Numbered from the stretch's first letter, positions 24,123-33,145 are shown. The stretch is DNA of 64,000 nt from Bog-473 sp963824195 (GCA_963824195.1 CAWGOJ010000004.1:35321-99320), one strand, 5' to 3'. The notes: generated by a model from the sequence alone, not told the origin. Made by a program: numbers and translations.

Positions 24123-26150
24123 ATGAGCCCAGCTCCGCCACTCCCCGATCCCGAGCTCCTGGCCGAGCAGGTACACCTCGACCACACGCTGGAGTCCCTC
24201 GCGGCCATGCGCCAGCGGGCCGAACGGCTTCTGCAGGACCTCATCGGTGCCGGGAATCCCGACCTCGACTACGTGGCGGCTCTCTCTCGTCGCGTGGCAC
24301 TCCTGGCGGACAGTCCACGGCCCCTCCTGTTCGGCCGCATCGACGAGGAAGAGGGCCCCATGTGGCACATCGGCCGCCGCCACGTCGAGGACACTCGATC
24401 CGACCCGGTCGTCGTCGACTGGAGGGCCCCCGTGGCCGTCCCGTTCTACCGGGCCAGCACGAAGGATGCTCTCGGGCTGGCCCGGCGGCGCCAGATCATG
24501 GTGGACCGCCGATCCGTTGTCGCCGTGGCCGACGACCTCTTCGGTGGCGCCGACGGCGATGCCGGCGCCACCCGTCTGCGCGGCGGTGATGCGCTGCTGG
24601 CCGAGCTCGAGCGAGCCCGCACGGGCGAGATGCTGGACATCGTCGCCACCATTCAGGCGGAGCAGGACGAGATCATCCGCGCCCCGCTGGACCAGCTGCT
24701 GACCGTGCAAGGGGGCCCGGGCACGGGCAAAACGGCGGTCGGCCTGCACCGGGCCGCCTTCCTCCTCTACAACCATCCCGCTCTCAGCCGCGATGGCGTT
24801 CTGGTGCTCGGCCCGAGCCGCGCTTTCCTGCGCTACATCGCGCAGGTCCTCCCCTCGCTCGGCGAGGAAGCCGTGGTGCAGACCACCATCGCCGATATCG
24901 CGCCCAAGGCCAAGGTCCGGGCCGAAGAGCCCATGGACGTGCGCCGCATCAAGGGCGACGCGCGGATGGGTGAGCTCCTCCGGCGCGGGCTCGAGGGACG
25001 GCGCCGCACGCTCGACGAGGATGTGAGCCTGCGTGTCCGCTTCGCCCGGGCGACGTTGAGCGCCGAACGGGTCAATGCTCTCGTGGCGTCCATCGTCGCC
25101 CGACCCGCCCCGTACAAGGCCGGCCGACTCGCGCTGCGATCCCGTCTCGTCAGCGAGGCCCGCCGGGCCTTCCGCTCCTCGGCCCGGTTGGGTGCCGATG
25201 AGGCCTGGTTCGAGGGCGAGCTCACCTCCACCGAGGAGTTCACCGCTCTCCTCGACACGCTCTGGCCCACGGTCTCCCCCGCTGCGCTGGTCCGCGACCT
25301 GCTCTCCTCGCAGGCACAGCTGGAACGATTCTCGGTCGGCCTCCTGTCCGAAAGAGAGCGGCAACTGCTGCTCCGGGCGCGTGACGCCACCGTCTCCTCG
25401 ACGGCATGGAGCACCGACGACCTCGCCCTGCTCGACGAGGCCGCCTTCCTGACCGGCGGGCGGACCCGGACCTACGGCCACATTGTCGTCGACGAGGCTC
25501 AGGACCTGACGCCGATGCAGTTCCGCATGATCGCCCGGCGCGCCCCTTCGGGATCCGTCACCGTGCTCGGCGACCTGGCGCAGGCGACGGGCCCGTGGAC
25601 CTACTCGGACTGGGCGGAGGTGAGGGTCCATCTGCCGGAGGCGGCTCGCCCGCATCACGACGAGCTGACGCTCGGCTACCGGGCCCCGGGGCGGGTGCTC
25701 GACTATGCGTCCCGCCTCCTGCCGGTGGCCGCCCCCGGCGTGGGGCCGACCTCCTCCATCCGCCCCGGACGCACCGAGCCGGCAGTGCACACGGTGCCGG
25801 CCGACGAACTGGTCGCCGCCGCGCTGGCCGAGTCACGCGCGCAGGCCGCGCAGCACGCGCTCGTGGCCGTCATCGCACCCGAGGAACTCGTGCCGGCGTT
25901 GGCCCGGCTGGCCCGGCACGACGCCGACGTCGGCATGCTCGAGCGCGACGCGATGACCCGGCCCATCACCATCGTCCCGGCCCTGGCCGCCAAGGGACTC
26001 GAATTCGATGCCGTCGTGGTGGTCGAGCCCGCGGCGATCGCCGGCGAGGACCGCCGGGGCCTGCGACTGCTCTACGTGGCCATGACCCGCCCGATTCAGC
26101 ACCTGAGCGTGGTACACGCCCGCCCCCTCCCCGGGCCACTCGTGGGCTGA
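24123..26150 (+). CDS. HelD-like superfamily 1 helicase (RNA polymerase-associated)
   Basis: 675 residues. The N-terminal helical arm (1-60) and the VVDWRAPVAVPFYRA segment (97-111) are hallmarks of HelD. Walker A GGPGTGKT is at 197-204, the HIVVDEAQDLTPMQ Walker B lies near 455, and a UvrD-like C-terminal domain ends with LLYVAMTRP. HelD proteins release stalled RNA polymerase from DNA, and in actinobacteria relatives protect against rifamycins. The control hairpin and candidate promoter just upstream may matter for this. ATG start; the SDR gene starts 30 bp downstream with its own -10. Confidence 0.9.
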   Translation: MSPAPPLPDPELLAEQVHLDHTLESLAAMRQRAERLLQDLIGAGNPDLDYVAALSRRVALLADSPRPLLFGRIDEEEGPMWHIGRRHVEDTRSDPVVVDWRAPVAVPFYRASTKDALGLARRRQIMVDRRSVVAVADDLFGGADGDAGATRLRGGDALLAELERARTGEMLDIVATIQAEQDEIIRAPLDQLLTVQGGPGTGKTAVGLHRAAFLLYNHPALSRDGVLVLGPSRAFLRYIAQVLPSLGEEAVVQTTIADIAPKAKVRAEEPMDVRRIKGDARMGELLRRGLEGRRRTLDEDVSLRVRFARATLSAERVNALVASIVARPAPYKAGRLALRSRLVSEARRAFRSSARLGADEAWFEGELTSTEEFTALLDTLWPTVSPAALVRDLLSSQAQLERFSVGLLSERERQLLLRARDATVSSTAWSTDDLALLDEAAFLTGGRTRTYGHIVVDEAQDLTPMQFRMIARRAPSGSVTVLGDLAQATGPWTYSDWAEVRVHLPEAARPHHDELTLGYRAPGRVLDYASRLLPVAAPGVGPTSSIRPGRTEPAVHTVPADELVAAALAESRAQAAQHALVAVIAPEELVPALARLARHDADVGMLERDAMTRPITIVPALAAKGLEFDAVVVVEPAAIAGEDRRGLRLLYVAMTRPIQHLSVVHARPLPGPLVG

Positions 26151-26166
26151 GCGGCACCCTGTCCCC

Positions 26167-26172
26167 TACGAT
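26167..26172 (+). promoter_or_regulatory. -10-like hexamer for leaderless SDR gene
   Basis: TACGAT is 8 nt before the ATG at 26181 and no Shine-Dalgarno sequence is present. Confidence 0.45.
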
Positions 26173-26180
26173 CGAACTCC

Positions 26181-26930
26181 ATGGCACTAGACGTGGACGG
26201 CAAGGTCGCACTCATCACCGGCGGCAGCAACGGCATCGGCGAGGGCGTCGCCCGGCACCTGGCGGGCAACGGTGCGCATGTCGTCATCGCGGACATCGAC
26301 AGCGCCCGCGGTCGTGCCGTCGCCGACGAGCTGGGTGGGCACTTCGTCCAGACGGACGTGGCCGACCCGGCTGCCAGTACCGCGGCCGTGGCCGGCGCAG
26401 TCGAGGCCTTCGGCGGGCTCCACATCGCGCACCTCAACGCCGGAGTGACGTCGTGGTGCGGCATGGGTGACGACTTCGATCCCGAGGCCTATCGGCGTTC
26501 CATGTCCATCAACCTCGACGGCGTCGTCTACGGGATCGCGGCCGCCCGGCCCGCCATCAAGGCGAGCGGCGGTGGGACCATCGTGGCCACCGCATCCATG
26601 GCTGGCCTGGTGGCGACCCCGTTCGACCCGATCTACGCGGCCAACAAGCATGCCGTCGTCGGACTGGCCCGGTCGCTGGGCCCGGTCTACGAGCCGGACG
26701 GCATCCGGGTTCACGCGCTGTGCCCTTCCTTCGCCTACACGAACATCATCAAGGGCTCGGAGCAGACGCTCCTCGACATGGGGTTCCCGATCATCGATGT
26801 GGCCGACGTCGTCGCCGCCTTCCAACGCATCCTCGACTCGGAAAGCACCGGCGAGTGCTGGTACGTCGTCGCCGGGCGGAAGAGCGAGCCTTTCCGCTTC
26901 CGCCACACGCCGGGGCCGCGCGTCCACTGA
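26181..26930 (+). CDS. Short-chain dehydrogenase/reductase
   Basis: 249 residues, classical SDR length. Nucleotide-binding TGGSNGIG at 13-20, NAG at 86-88, catalytic Ser139, Tyr152 and Lys156 (YAANK). Asp at the end of the second strand (IADID) favours NAD(H). Substrate unknown; the family oxidises or reduces alcohols, steroids and acyl chains. Stands alone between the helicase and the fluoride locus. Confidence 0.9.
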   Translation: MALDVDGKVALITGGSNGIGEGVARHLAGNGAHVVIADIDSARGRAVADELGGHFVQTDVADPAASTAAVAGAVEAFGGLHIAHLNAGVTSWCGMGDDFDPEAYRRSMSINLDGVVYGIAAARPAIKASGGGTIVATASMAGLVATPFDPIYAANKHAVVGLARSLGPVYEPDGIRVHALCPSFAYTNIIKGSEQTLLDMGFPIIDVADVVAAFQRILDSESTGECWYVVAGRKSEPFRFRHTPGPRVH

Positions 26931-26995
26931 CTGCTCGCACATCCCCCCGAAGGTGGTCGGGCGTGGGCTGTACCATGGAGAGTCGCAGCGACACC

Positions 26996-27067
26996 GACCG
27001 GCGATGGGTCCCGCCGGGGGGCAGCGCCCCGAACCGCCGACACGACATGGCTGATGGCTCCTGACAG
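26996..27067 (+). promoter_or_regulatory. Fluoride riboswitch (crcB motif)
   Basis: The transcript contains CCGGCGATGGGTCCCGCC, then a GC-rich hairpin, an ACCGCC segment and GGCTGATGGCTCCTGAC, matching the fluoride aptamer. The first block supplies the pseudoknot strand GGCG and P1 5' side; the GCTGATGGCTCCT block closes it. CTCCTG at 27058-27063, the 3' side of the aptamer, is exactly complementary to CAGGAG at 27074-27079, the ribosome-binding site of the next gene. Fluoride binding should hold CTCC in P1 and free the site, giving an ON switch at translation. Confidence 0.92.
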
Positions 27068-27088
27068 GCGGCACAGGAGGGCCGGGCC

Positions 27089-27571
27089 ATGGACGACCTG
27101 CATCAGCCACCGGAGGAGCACGACGCGCTCCGCGAGGGCCCAGAGCACGATCTCATCGACGAGCCCGTGCTCCCGCTCTTCGGGCTCTCGACGACCACGC
27201 TGGCGGCCGTCTTCGTCGGTGGTGCGCTCGGCACCGTGGCCCGGTACCTGCTGGAGACGCACCACCCGGTCGCCGCCGACGGCCTTCCCTGGGTCACGTT
27301 GCTCGTCAACCTGACTGGCTCCTTCGCCATCGGGTTGCTCATTCCGCTCACCGAGCACGTCTCGCACCGGGCCCCCCTGGTCCGGCCGCTGTTCATCATC
27401 GGCTTCCTGGGCGGCTGGACCACCTATTCGACCCTCACCGTCGACGCCACGCTGCTGGCCAAGCACGGTGACATCGCGACCTGCCTCGCCTACCTGGCGG
27501 CCACCGTCGTCGGAGGGCTGGCGCTCGTCGTGGCCGGCCACACGCTCGGTCGGAGGGTGACCGAGTCGTGA
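27089..27571 (+). CDS. crcB: Fluoride channel subunit CrcB/Fluc (first copy)
   Basis: 160 residues: an acidic N-terminal extension of about 30, then four membrane helices. Fluc signatures visible are GGALGTVARYLLE, TLLVNLTGSFAIG (pore Asn) and FLGGWTTYSTL (the G-x-TT-x-ST segment with the central Na site). Exports fluoride down its gradient. Preceded by CAGGAGG and controlled by the fluoride riboswitch. The second copy overlaps its stop by 4 bp; the two probably assemble as a heterodimer in antiparallel orientation. Confidence 0.95.
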   Translation: MDDLHQPPEEHDALREGPEHDLIDEPVLPLFGLSTTTLAAVFVGGALGTVARYLLETHHPVAADGLPWVTLLVNLTGSFAIGLLIPLTEHVSHRAPLVRPLFIIGFLGGWTTYSTLTVDATLLAKHGDIATCLAYLAATVVGGLALVVAGHTLGRRVTES

Positions 27572-27957
27572 GCTCCTCCCCCACTCTCGGGCTGGCGCTC
27601 GTCGTGGCGCTCGCGGGCGGAGCGGGCGCCGTCCTGCGAGCGCTGCTCATCCATCACCTCGGCGTCCGACGTTCCGATCCTCTGCCAATCGGCACCATGC
27701 TGGTCAACGCCTCGGGCTCCCTGCTCCTGGGCGTCCTGACCGGGCTCTCCCTCTATCACGGCCTCGGACCCCACGTGCTGGCCGTGGCCGGGGTGGGGTT
27801 GTGCGGCGGGTACACGACCTGGTCGACGGCGAGCTGGGAGACGATCCACCTGCTCCACACGGGTCACCGCACCGAGGCGGTCGTCTACACGTTGGGCGGG
27901 CTCGCCGTATGCCTCGCCGCCGCGGCGGCCGGCATCGGCCTCATGGCACTGGTCTGA
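27568..27957 (+). CDS. crcB: Fluoride channel subunit CrcB/Fluc (second copy)
   Basis: 129 residues, four helices, with GGAGAVLRALLI, GTMLVNASGSLLLG and LCGGYTTWSTASWE. GTG start overlapping crcB1 (GTGA). Paired unequal crcB genes generally encode the two halves of a heterodimeric channel. Ends 9 bp before the convergent end of gcvP. Confidence 0.95.
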   Translation: MSSSPTLGLALVVALAGGAGAVLRALLIHHLGVRRSDPLPIGTMLVNASGSLLLGVLTGLSLYHGLGPHVLAVAGVGLCGGYTTWSTASWETIHLLHTGHRTEAVVYTLGGLAVCLAAAAAGIGLMALV

Positions 27958-27966
27958 GCGGTCGCC

Positions 27967-30834
27967 TCAGGAGGCGTACGCCTCGATGGGCGGGCAGGTG
28001 CAGACCAGGTGTCGGTCCCCGTACGCCTGGTTGATCCTCGCCACAGGGGGCCAGTACTTCCAGGCCGTCGCGCCCATGGGGAACACCGCTACGTCACGGT
28101 CGTAGGACCGCTCCCAACTCGATACCAGCGACGTCGCGGTATGAGGCGCGCCGCGCAGGGGGCTGTCCTCGGCGGTCCAGCGTCCGCGGGCCACGTCCTC
28201 GATCTCGGCCCGGATCGCGATCATCGCCTCGCAGAACCGGTCGAGCTCGGCGAGGTTCTCGCTCTCGGTCGGCTCCACCATGAGGGTGCCGGCGACCGGG
28301 AAGCTCACGGTGGGCGCGTGGAAGCCGTAGTCGATCAGGCGCTTGGCCACGTCATCGATGGTGACGCCGGTGGCCTTGGCCAACGCCCGCAGGTCCACGA
28401 TGCACTCGTGCGCCACCAGGCCGTTCTTGCCCGTGTAGAGGATCGGGTACGAGGGCGCGAGCCGGGCGGCCACGTAGTTGGCGGCCAGGACGGCCGACTT
28501 GGTGGCATGGGCCAGGCCCGCACCGGACAACAGGCGCATGTAGGCCCAACTGATGGAGAGGATCCCCGCACTGCCGAACGGCGCCGCGCTGACCGGGCCG
28601 ATGCCTTCGCGCTGCTCGGGACGCGGGTGCATCGGATGCGACGGCAGGAACGGCACCAGGTGCTCAGCCACTGCCACCGGTCCCACGCCGGGCCCTCCCC
28701 CGCCGTGAGGGATGCAAAAGGTCTTGTGCAGGTTCAGGTGCGACACGTCACCACCGAATTGGCCGGGCTTCGCGAGGCCCAAGAGGGCGTTGAGGTTGGC
28801 CCCGTCGATGTAGACCTGCCCGCCGTGCTGGTGGACCAGGTCACACATGTCGCCGATGTGCTCCTCGTAGACGCCGTGCGTCGACGGGTAGGTGACCATG
28901 ATCGCCGCCAGACGCTCGCCGTGCTCCCCGCACTTGGCCCGGAGGTCCTCGAGGTCGACCGTGCCGTCGTCGAGGGCCGCGACCACGACGACTCGCATGC
29001 CGGCCATGACCGCGGACGCCGCGTTGGTGCCGTGTGCACTCGACGGGATGAGGCACACGTCGCGCCCGGGCTCGCCGCGGGACTGGTGGTACGCCCGGAT
29101 GGCCAGGAGGCCGGCCAGCTCGCCCTGGCTTCCGGCGTTGGGTTGGACCGAGACCTTGGCGTACCCCGTCACCTGGGCAAGCCACCTCTCGAGCTCGTCG
29201 ATCAGCGCGAGGTAGCCCGGGGTGCTCTCCAGCGGCGCGAACGGGTGGATGTCCGCGAACCCCGCCAGGCCGACTGGCTCCATCTCCGTGGTCGCGTTGA
29301 GCTTCATGGTGCACGACCCCAGCGGGATCATGCCGCGGTCGAGCGCGAAGTCCTGGTCCGACAGCCGGCGCAGGTAGCGCAGCATGGCCGTCTCGGAGTG
29401 GTGCTCGGAGAACACGGGGTGGCTCAGGATGGGCCCCTGACGCAGGAGCGCCTCTGGGAGGGCCGAGGCGACACCCGCTCCCCCACTGCGGGGCGCTCCG
29501 AAGGAATGGAGGACCGCCGCCACGTGTACCGCGGTGGTGGTCTCGCTGCACGAGATGCCGACGCGATCGCCGTCGACCAGACGGAGCAACACGCTGCGGG
29601 CGCGTGCGTCCGCCACGATCTCGGCGGCCCGGCCGGGTGCCCGGACGACGACGGTGTCGAAGAACTCCTCGTGGTCGAGAACGAAGCCCGCACCACGCAG
29701 GGCGGAGGCGAGATCGACCGTCCGCTCGTGGACCCGGCGTGCGATGCCGCGCAGTCCCTCGGCCCCGTGGTACACGGCGTACATGGAGGCCACGACGGCC
29801 AGCAGCACCTGTGCCGTACAGATGTTCGAGGTCGCCTTCTCACGCCGGATGTGTTGCTCGCGCGTCTGGAGAGCCAGTCTGTAGGCAGGCCGGTCCTCCG
29901 CATCGACCGACAACCCGACCAGGCGGCCGGGCAGGTCTCTCTCGAGGCCGGCCTTCACCGCCATGAAGGCCGCGTGTGGACCTCCGTACCACAGCGGCAC
30001 GCCGAAACGCTGCGAAGACCCCACGACCACGTCGGCCCCCCATTGGCCCGGAGGCTTCAACAGCGTCAGCGCCAGGAGGTCGGCGGCCACGGTGACCATG
30101 GCGCCCCTCCGGTGGGCGTCCTCGGTGAGGGCGGCGAAGTCGCGGACGGCACCCGAGCACCCGGGGTACTGCTGGACGACGCCGAAGCAGTCACCCTCCG
30201 GCAGCCCCGCGGTGAGGTCGACCACGTCGACCTCTATCCCGAGCGGCGCGAGGCGTGTCTCCAGGATTGCGATCGTCTGCGGGAGGCAGTCGGCGTCCAC
30301 GATGACTCGGTGTGTGTCGACCGTGGCGCGCCGGCGCATGAGGGTGACGGCCTCCGCCACCGCCGTCCCCTCATCGAGCAGGGAGGCATTGGCCGTGTCG
30401 AGGCCCGTCAGATCGCAGACCATGGTCTGGAAGTTCAGGAGCGCCTCGAGGCGGCCCTGGCTGATCTCGGGCTGATAGGGGGTGTACGCCGTGTACCAGG
30501 CCGGGCTCTCGAGCACGTTGCGCTTGATGACGCCGGGGGTGATCGTGCCGTAGTAGCCGAGTCCGATCATCGGCTCGGCGATCACGTTGTCCGCGGCGAG
30601 ACGGCGCAACTCTTCGAGCACATCGCGCTCAGAGGCGGCTGGCGGAAGGTCCAGGTTCCCGAGGCTCCGCACGCTGTCCGGAACCGCGGCATCCATCAAC
30701 GCGTCGAGGCTCTCGTACCCGAGGTCCTTGAGCATGCCCGACTGCTCGTCGTCCGAGGTCCCGACGTGGCGGCGCACGAAGTCCTCGAAGGGCTCGAGCT
30801 CGCCGGATCCTGCGGCTGGACGCTGTTCGCTCAC
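27967..30834 (-). CDS. gcvP: Glycine dehydrogenase (decarboxylating), P protein
   Basis: 955 residues, single-chain P protein of the glycine cleavage system. It decarboxylates glycine with PLP and passes the methylamine group to lipoyl-GcvH. The PLP lysine is in HLNLHKTFCIPHGGGGPG (about residue 704). N- and C-terminal halves are both complete. The leader carries a tandem glycine riboswitch, so this gene is glycine-induced independently of gcvT upstream. The partner gcvH is 16 kb away in the window, and no L protein gene is present. Confidence 0.97.
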   Translation of the reverse strand: MSEQRPAAGSGELEPFEDFVRRHVGTSDDEQSGMLKDLGYESLDALMDAAVPDSVRSLGNLDLPPAASERDVLEELRRLAADNVIAEPMIGLGYYGTITPGVIKRNVLESPAWYTAYTPYQPEISQGRLEALLNFQTMVCDLTGLDTANASLLDEGTAVAEAVTLMRRRATVDTHRVIVDADCLPQTIAILETRLAPLGIEVDVVDLTAGLPEGDCFGVVQQYPGCSGAVRDFAALTEDAHRRGAMVTVAADLLALTLLKPPGQWGADVVVGSSQRFGVPLWYGGPHAAFMAVKAGLERDLPGRLVGLSVDAEDRPAYRLALQTREQHIRREKATSNICTAQVLLAVVASMYAVYHGAEGLRGIARRVHERTVDLASALRGAGFVLDHEEFFDTVVVRAPGRAAEIVADARARSVLLRLVDGDRVGISCSETTTAVHVAAVLHSFGAPRSGGAGVASALPEALLRQGPILSHPVFSEHHSETAMLRYLRRLSDQDFALDRGMIPLGSCTMKLNATTEMEPVGLAGFADIHPFAPLESTPGYLALIDELERWLAQVTGYAKVSVQPNAGSQGELAGLLAIRAYHQSRGEPGRDVCLIPSSAHGTNAASAVMAGMRVVVVAALDDGTVDLEDLRAKCGEHGERLAAIMVTYPSTHGVYEEHIGDMCDLVHQHGGQVYIDGANLNALLGLAKPGQFGGDVSHLNLHKTFCIPHGGGGPGVGPVAVAEHLVPFLPSHPMHPRPEQREGIGPVSAAPFGSAGILSISWAYMRLLSGAGLAHATKSAVLAANYVAARLAPSYPILYTGKNGLVAHECIVDLRALAKATGVTIDDVAKRLIDYGFHAPTVSFPVAGTLMVEPTESENLAELDRFCEAMIAIRAEIEDVARGRWTAEDSPLRGAPHTATSLVSSWERSYDRDVAVFPMGATAWKYWPPVARINQAYGDRHLVCTCPPIEAYAS

Positions 30835-30879
30835 GGAGGCCTCCTCGCATGTCCGCGGGTCACGCGGAACTCGTTGGAC

Positions 30880-31066
30880 GTCCTCCCCGCTCTGTCATCG
30901 GACCTGAGAGTCTCGCCGCACGGGTGCGACTTCCACCTTCGGTGCGGACGCACGGAGCGCCGCTTTCCAGAGTTGCCTCGCCGAAGCGGTATGTCGGCCT
31001 GAGAGTTTCTCGGGGAGAGTTGCTCCTCCGGCGTCCCCTCGCCTGCGTACTACGGGGACTCTGGCG
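30880..31066 (-). promoter_or_regulatory. Tandem glycine riboswitch upstream of gcvP
   Basis: On the minus strand two related aptamers follow each other. The first has GCCGGAGGAGCAACTC then AAACTCTCAGGCCGACATAC and closes with CAACTCTGGA. The second has GCACCGAAGGTGGAAGTC then GAGACTCTCAGGTCCGATGA and closes with GACAGAGCGGGG. These are the conserved cores of the glycine aptamer, which often occurs in pairs. It ends about 45 nt before the gcvP start. Binding glycine should switch on gcvP expression; whether by transcription or translation is not clear. Confidence 0.93.
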
Positions 31067-31100
31067 CTCCGGTTCAAACGGCGTATTCAGTTGTCGGACC

Positions 31101-31106
31101 CACTAT
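31101..31106 (-). promoter_or_regulatory. Candidate -10 driving the glycine riboswitch leader
   Basis: TATAGT on the minus strand, about 35 bp upstream of the first aptamer, within the gap after gcvT. It gives gcvP its own promoter. Confidence 0.45.
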
Positions 31107-31142
31107 ACGGCACCGGTTCCCGCGGTCGGCAGCCGGCCGGCG

Positions 31143-32237
31143 CTAGTCGTTCTCCTCGCGTACCGGCCACAAGGGTGGGCGGACCAGGAGAGCCGCCAGC
31201 TCACGACCGCGTTGGACCACCGTCACCGCGTCGCCGTCGAGCAGACGGGCGTCGGCGTCCACGAATCCCAACCCGATGCCCCGCTCGCGCATTGGCGAGA
31301 AGTTGCCGCTGGTCAGGACGCCGACGCGGTCGTGGCCGCGGGCCACCTCCGAGCCGTCCCGCAACGGCTGTCGGCCGTCGGCCACAAAGCCCCGCAGACG
31401 GCGGGCCGGGCCGTTCGCCCGTTCCTCTTCCAGAGCGGCCCGCCCGGTGAACTCTCCCTTGTCCCAGCCGACCACCCAGCCCAGCCCGGCCTGGAGAGGG
31501 GTGATGCCCGGACCCAGCTCGTGGCCGTGCAGGGGGAGCCCCGCCTCGAGGCGCAGTGTGTCGCGCGCCCCCAGCCCGGCTGGGGCGACGCCCTGCGCGA
31601 GGACCGCTTCCCAGAAGCCCGCCGCCGCCTCGGCCGGCACGGCGCACTCGACGCCGTCCTCGCCCGTGTAGCCGGTGCCGGCGACCAGGCATGTGACCCC
31701 GCCCCACTCGAACCGCTCGACATTGAACCGGTGCACCGCTGCGGCCTCCGGCGACACCTGGGCCAGGCGGGCACGCGCCTCGGGGCCCTGCACCGCGATC
31801 ACCGCCCTCTCCTCGGTGACGTCCGTGCCCCCGATGGCCGCGAGCACGTCGCTCGTGTTGGAGGCATTGGGCATGACGTCGAACCGTTCGTCGTCGACCC
31901 ACCACACGATGATGTCGTCGACGACCGAGCCGTCTTCGTCGAGGAGATGCGTGTACTGGGCCCGCCCCGGATGGATCCGCCGCAAGTCGTTGCTCAAGGA
32001 GCGCTGCAGATGCTCGAAGGCGTCCGAGCCGTGCACGCAGACCGTGCCCAGGTGGCTGACGTCGAAGGCCACGGCCGACTGGCGGCACGCCCGGTGCTCG
32101 GCCACCGTGCCCGACGGGTACCCCAGGGGCATGATCCAGCCACCGAAGGGCACCATCTTGGCTCCGAGCGCGACGTGCGCCGCGTACAGGGGTGAGACCC
32201 GGGACGGCGTGCCGCTCCCGCTGTCGCCGGCCTTCAC
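31143..32237 (-). CDS. gcvT: Aminomethyltransferase, glycine cleavage T protein
   Basis: 364 residues, the usual T-protein length. It transfers the methylene group from aminomethyl-lipoyl GcvH to tetrahydrofolate and releases ammonia. Visible signatures are the PFGGWIMPLGYPSGTVAEH substrate loop, FDVSHLG, GRAQYTHLLDEDGSVVDDII and GYTGEDGVECAV. The GTG start at 32237 is supported by TAGTCT 6 nt upstream (leaderless). gcvP follows after 308 bp that contain its riboswitch. Confidence 0.96.
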   Translation of the reverse strand: MKAGDSGSGTPSRVSPLYAAHVALGAKMVPFGGWIMPLGYPSGTVAEHRACRQSAVAFDVSHLGTVCVHGSDAFEHLQRSLSNDLRRIHPGRAQYTHLLDEDGSVVDDIIVWWVDDERFDVMPNASNTSDVLAAIGGTDVTEERAVIAVQGPEARARLAQVSPEAAAVHRFNVERFEWGGVTCLVAGTGYTGEDGVECAVPAEAAAGFWEAVLAQGVAPAGLGARDTLRLEAGLPLHGHELGPGITPLQAGLGWVVGWDKGEFTGRAALEEERANGPARRLRGFVADGRQPLRDGSEVARGHDRVGVLTSGNFSPMRERGIGLGFVDADARLLDGDAVTVVQRGRELAALLVRPPLWPVREEND

Positions 32238-32243
32238 ACCGCC

Positions 32244-32249
32244 AGACTA
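32244..32249 (-). promoter_or_regulatory. -10-like hexamer for leaderless gcvT
   Basis: TAGTCT on the minus strand, 6 nt before the GTG of gcvT. It overlaps the stop codon of the upstream gene. Confidence 0.45.
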
Positions 32250-32645
32250 GGCGGCACCGGCGGTGGCGGTCAGCAAGCCGTGCGACGCCAGCAGCGAGGT
32301 GTAGTCGCGCTGGTACACGACGTGGATCGGCACCTCCGGGTAGAGCTCGCGCATGCGCCGAACCTTTCGGTTCTTGCGGGTGACCAGGCGCTGGTCCGCC
32401 GTCGTGAGCTCAATGAAGACCCCGCGGCCCGGCAAATAGAAGTCCGGGCGGAATCCGGACACGGGTGATCCCTCCGCGTCCCACTCGAGGGGGAACTCCA
32501 CCGGCTCGTACTGCCAGCGCTCGCCCGAAAGGTCGAGCAGTGCGGCGAACACGCGCTCGGAGGGATGGGCGAACCGGATCTGCCCCGCGGGCACACAGGC
32601 CGGATGGCTCGTGCGCCCGTTGCGTGCGGGGTCCGTCGCGCTCAC
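32247..32645 (-). CDS. Small PD-(D/E)XK nuclease-like protein
   Basis: 132 residues. The core GFRPDFYLPGRGVFIELTT has the D...E spacing of PD-(D/E)XK nucleases, but the third catalytic position is Thr rather than Lys; a basic helix LVTRKNRKVRRMRELYPEV follows. Similar short proteins are widespread in actinobacteria and have no assigned role. Its start overlaps the MerR gene stop by 4 bp, suggesting an operon. Confidence 0.7.
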   Translation of the reverse strand: MSATDPARNGRTSHPACVPAGQIRFAHPSERVFAALLDLSGERWQYEPVEFPLEWDAEGSPVSGFRPDFYLPGRGVFIELTTADQRLVTRKNRKVRRMRELYPEVPIHVVYQRDYTSLLASHGLLTATAGAA

Positions 32646-33145
32646 TCCCCCGCGGCCCGCGCCCTGGGCACCCGAGCCGGACGCCGCTTGGCGGCGGCGG
32701 CCGGAACCTCGGTGTCGAGGCGCACGATGTCAGCGTCGAGCTCCTCGACGACCCCCGCCAGCGGCACGATGTTGAACACACCCTGGCCACCGGCCAACAG
32801 GTCGACGACCTCTCCGTTGGACCAGGCCAGGACCGAGCTCGTCCCGGTGAGCACCAGGTTGGCGGACGCCAGGTCCGAGCCCAGGTCCTCGCGCAGGCAC
32901 TCGACGGCCCGGCGGGCCGACTGGAGAGAGACACCCGCATCGAGCAGTTGCTTGATCACCTTGAGCTCGAGCACGTCTGAGTACGAGTAGATGCGTCGGG
33001 AGCCACTCCCCTTGGCCGAGGCCACGGAGGGTTGGAGCAGGCCCGTACGGGCCCAGTAGTCGAGCTGGCGGTACGTGATCCCCACCAGGCCGCACACCTG
33101 CGGCCCGTGAAACCCTCCGACATGGGTGGCGGAACCCTCGGCCAT
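32642..33145 (-). CDS. MerR-family transcriptional regulator
   Basis: 167 residues. N-terminal winged helix with VGITYRQLDYWARTGLLQPS (about 22-41), RRIYSYSDVLELKVIKQLLD and a short helix (SARRAVECLR). The C-terminal part (about 85-150) is an unusual beta-rich domain rather than a metal- or drug-binding MerR domain. It resembles the second of the two MerR proteins next to GarA-type FHA genes in actinobacteria; here it lies 12 kb from the FHA/FtsR-like pair. Good ribosome-binding site (GGAGGTG). Confidence 0.85.
   Translation of the reverse strand: MAEGSATHVGGFHGPQVCGLVGITYRQLDYWARTGLLQPSVASAKGSGSRRIYSYSDVLELKVIKQLLDAGVSLQSARRAVECLREDLGSDLASANLVLTGTSSVLAWSNGEVVDLLAGGQGVFNIVPLAGVVEELDADIVRLDTEVPAAAAKRRPARVPRARAAGE

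Noticed and set aside
23622..25790. 722-codon minus-strand frame across the gene-poor region and the HelD-like gene
   Set aside because: Most of it is antisense to a clear helicase gene; the part outside shows no family features and no ribosome-binding site.
28009..31002. Very long plus-strand open frame (997 codons) opposite gcvP
   Set aside because: It lies entirely antisense to gcvP and its riboswitch, has His/Arg/Gly-heavy composition typical of GC-rich shadow frames, and shows no recognisable domain.
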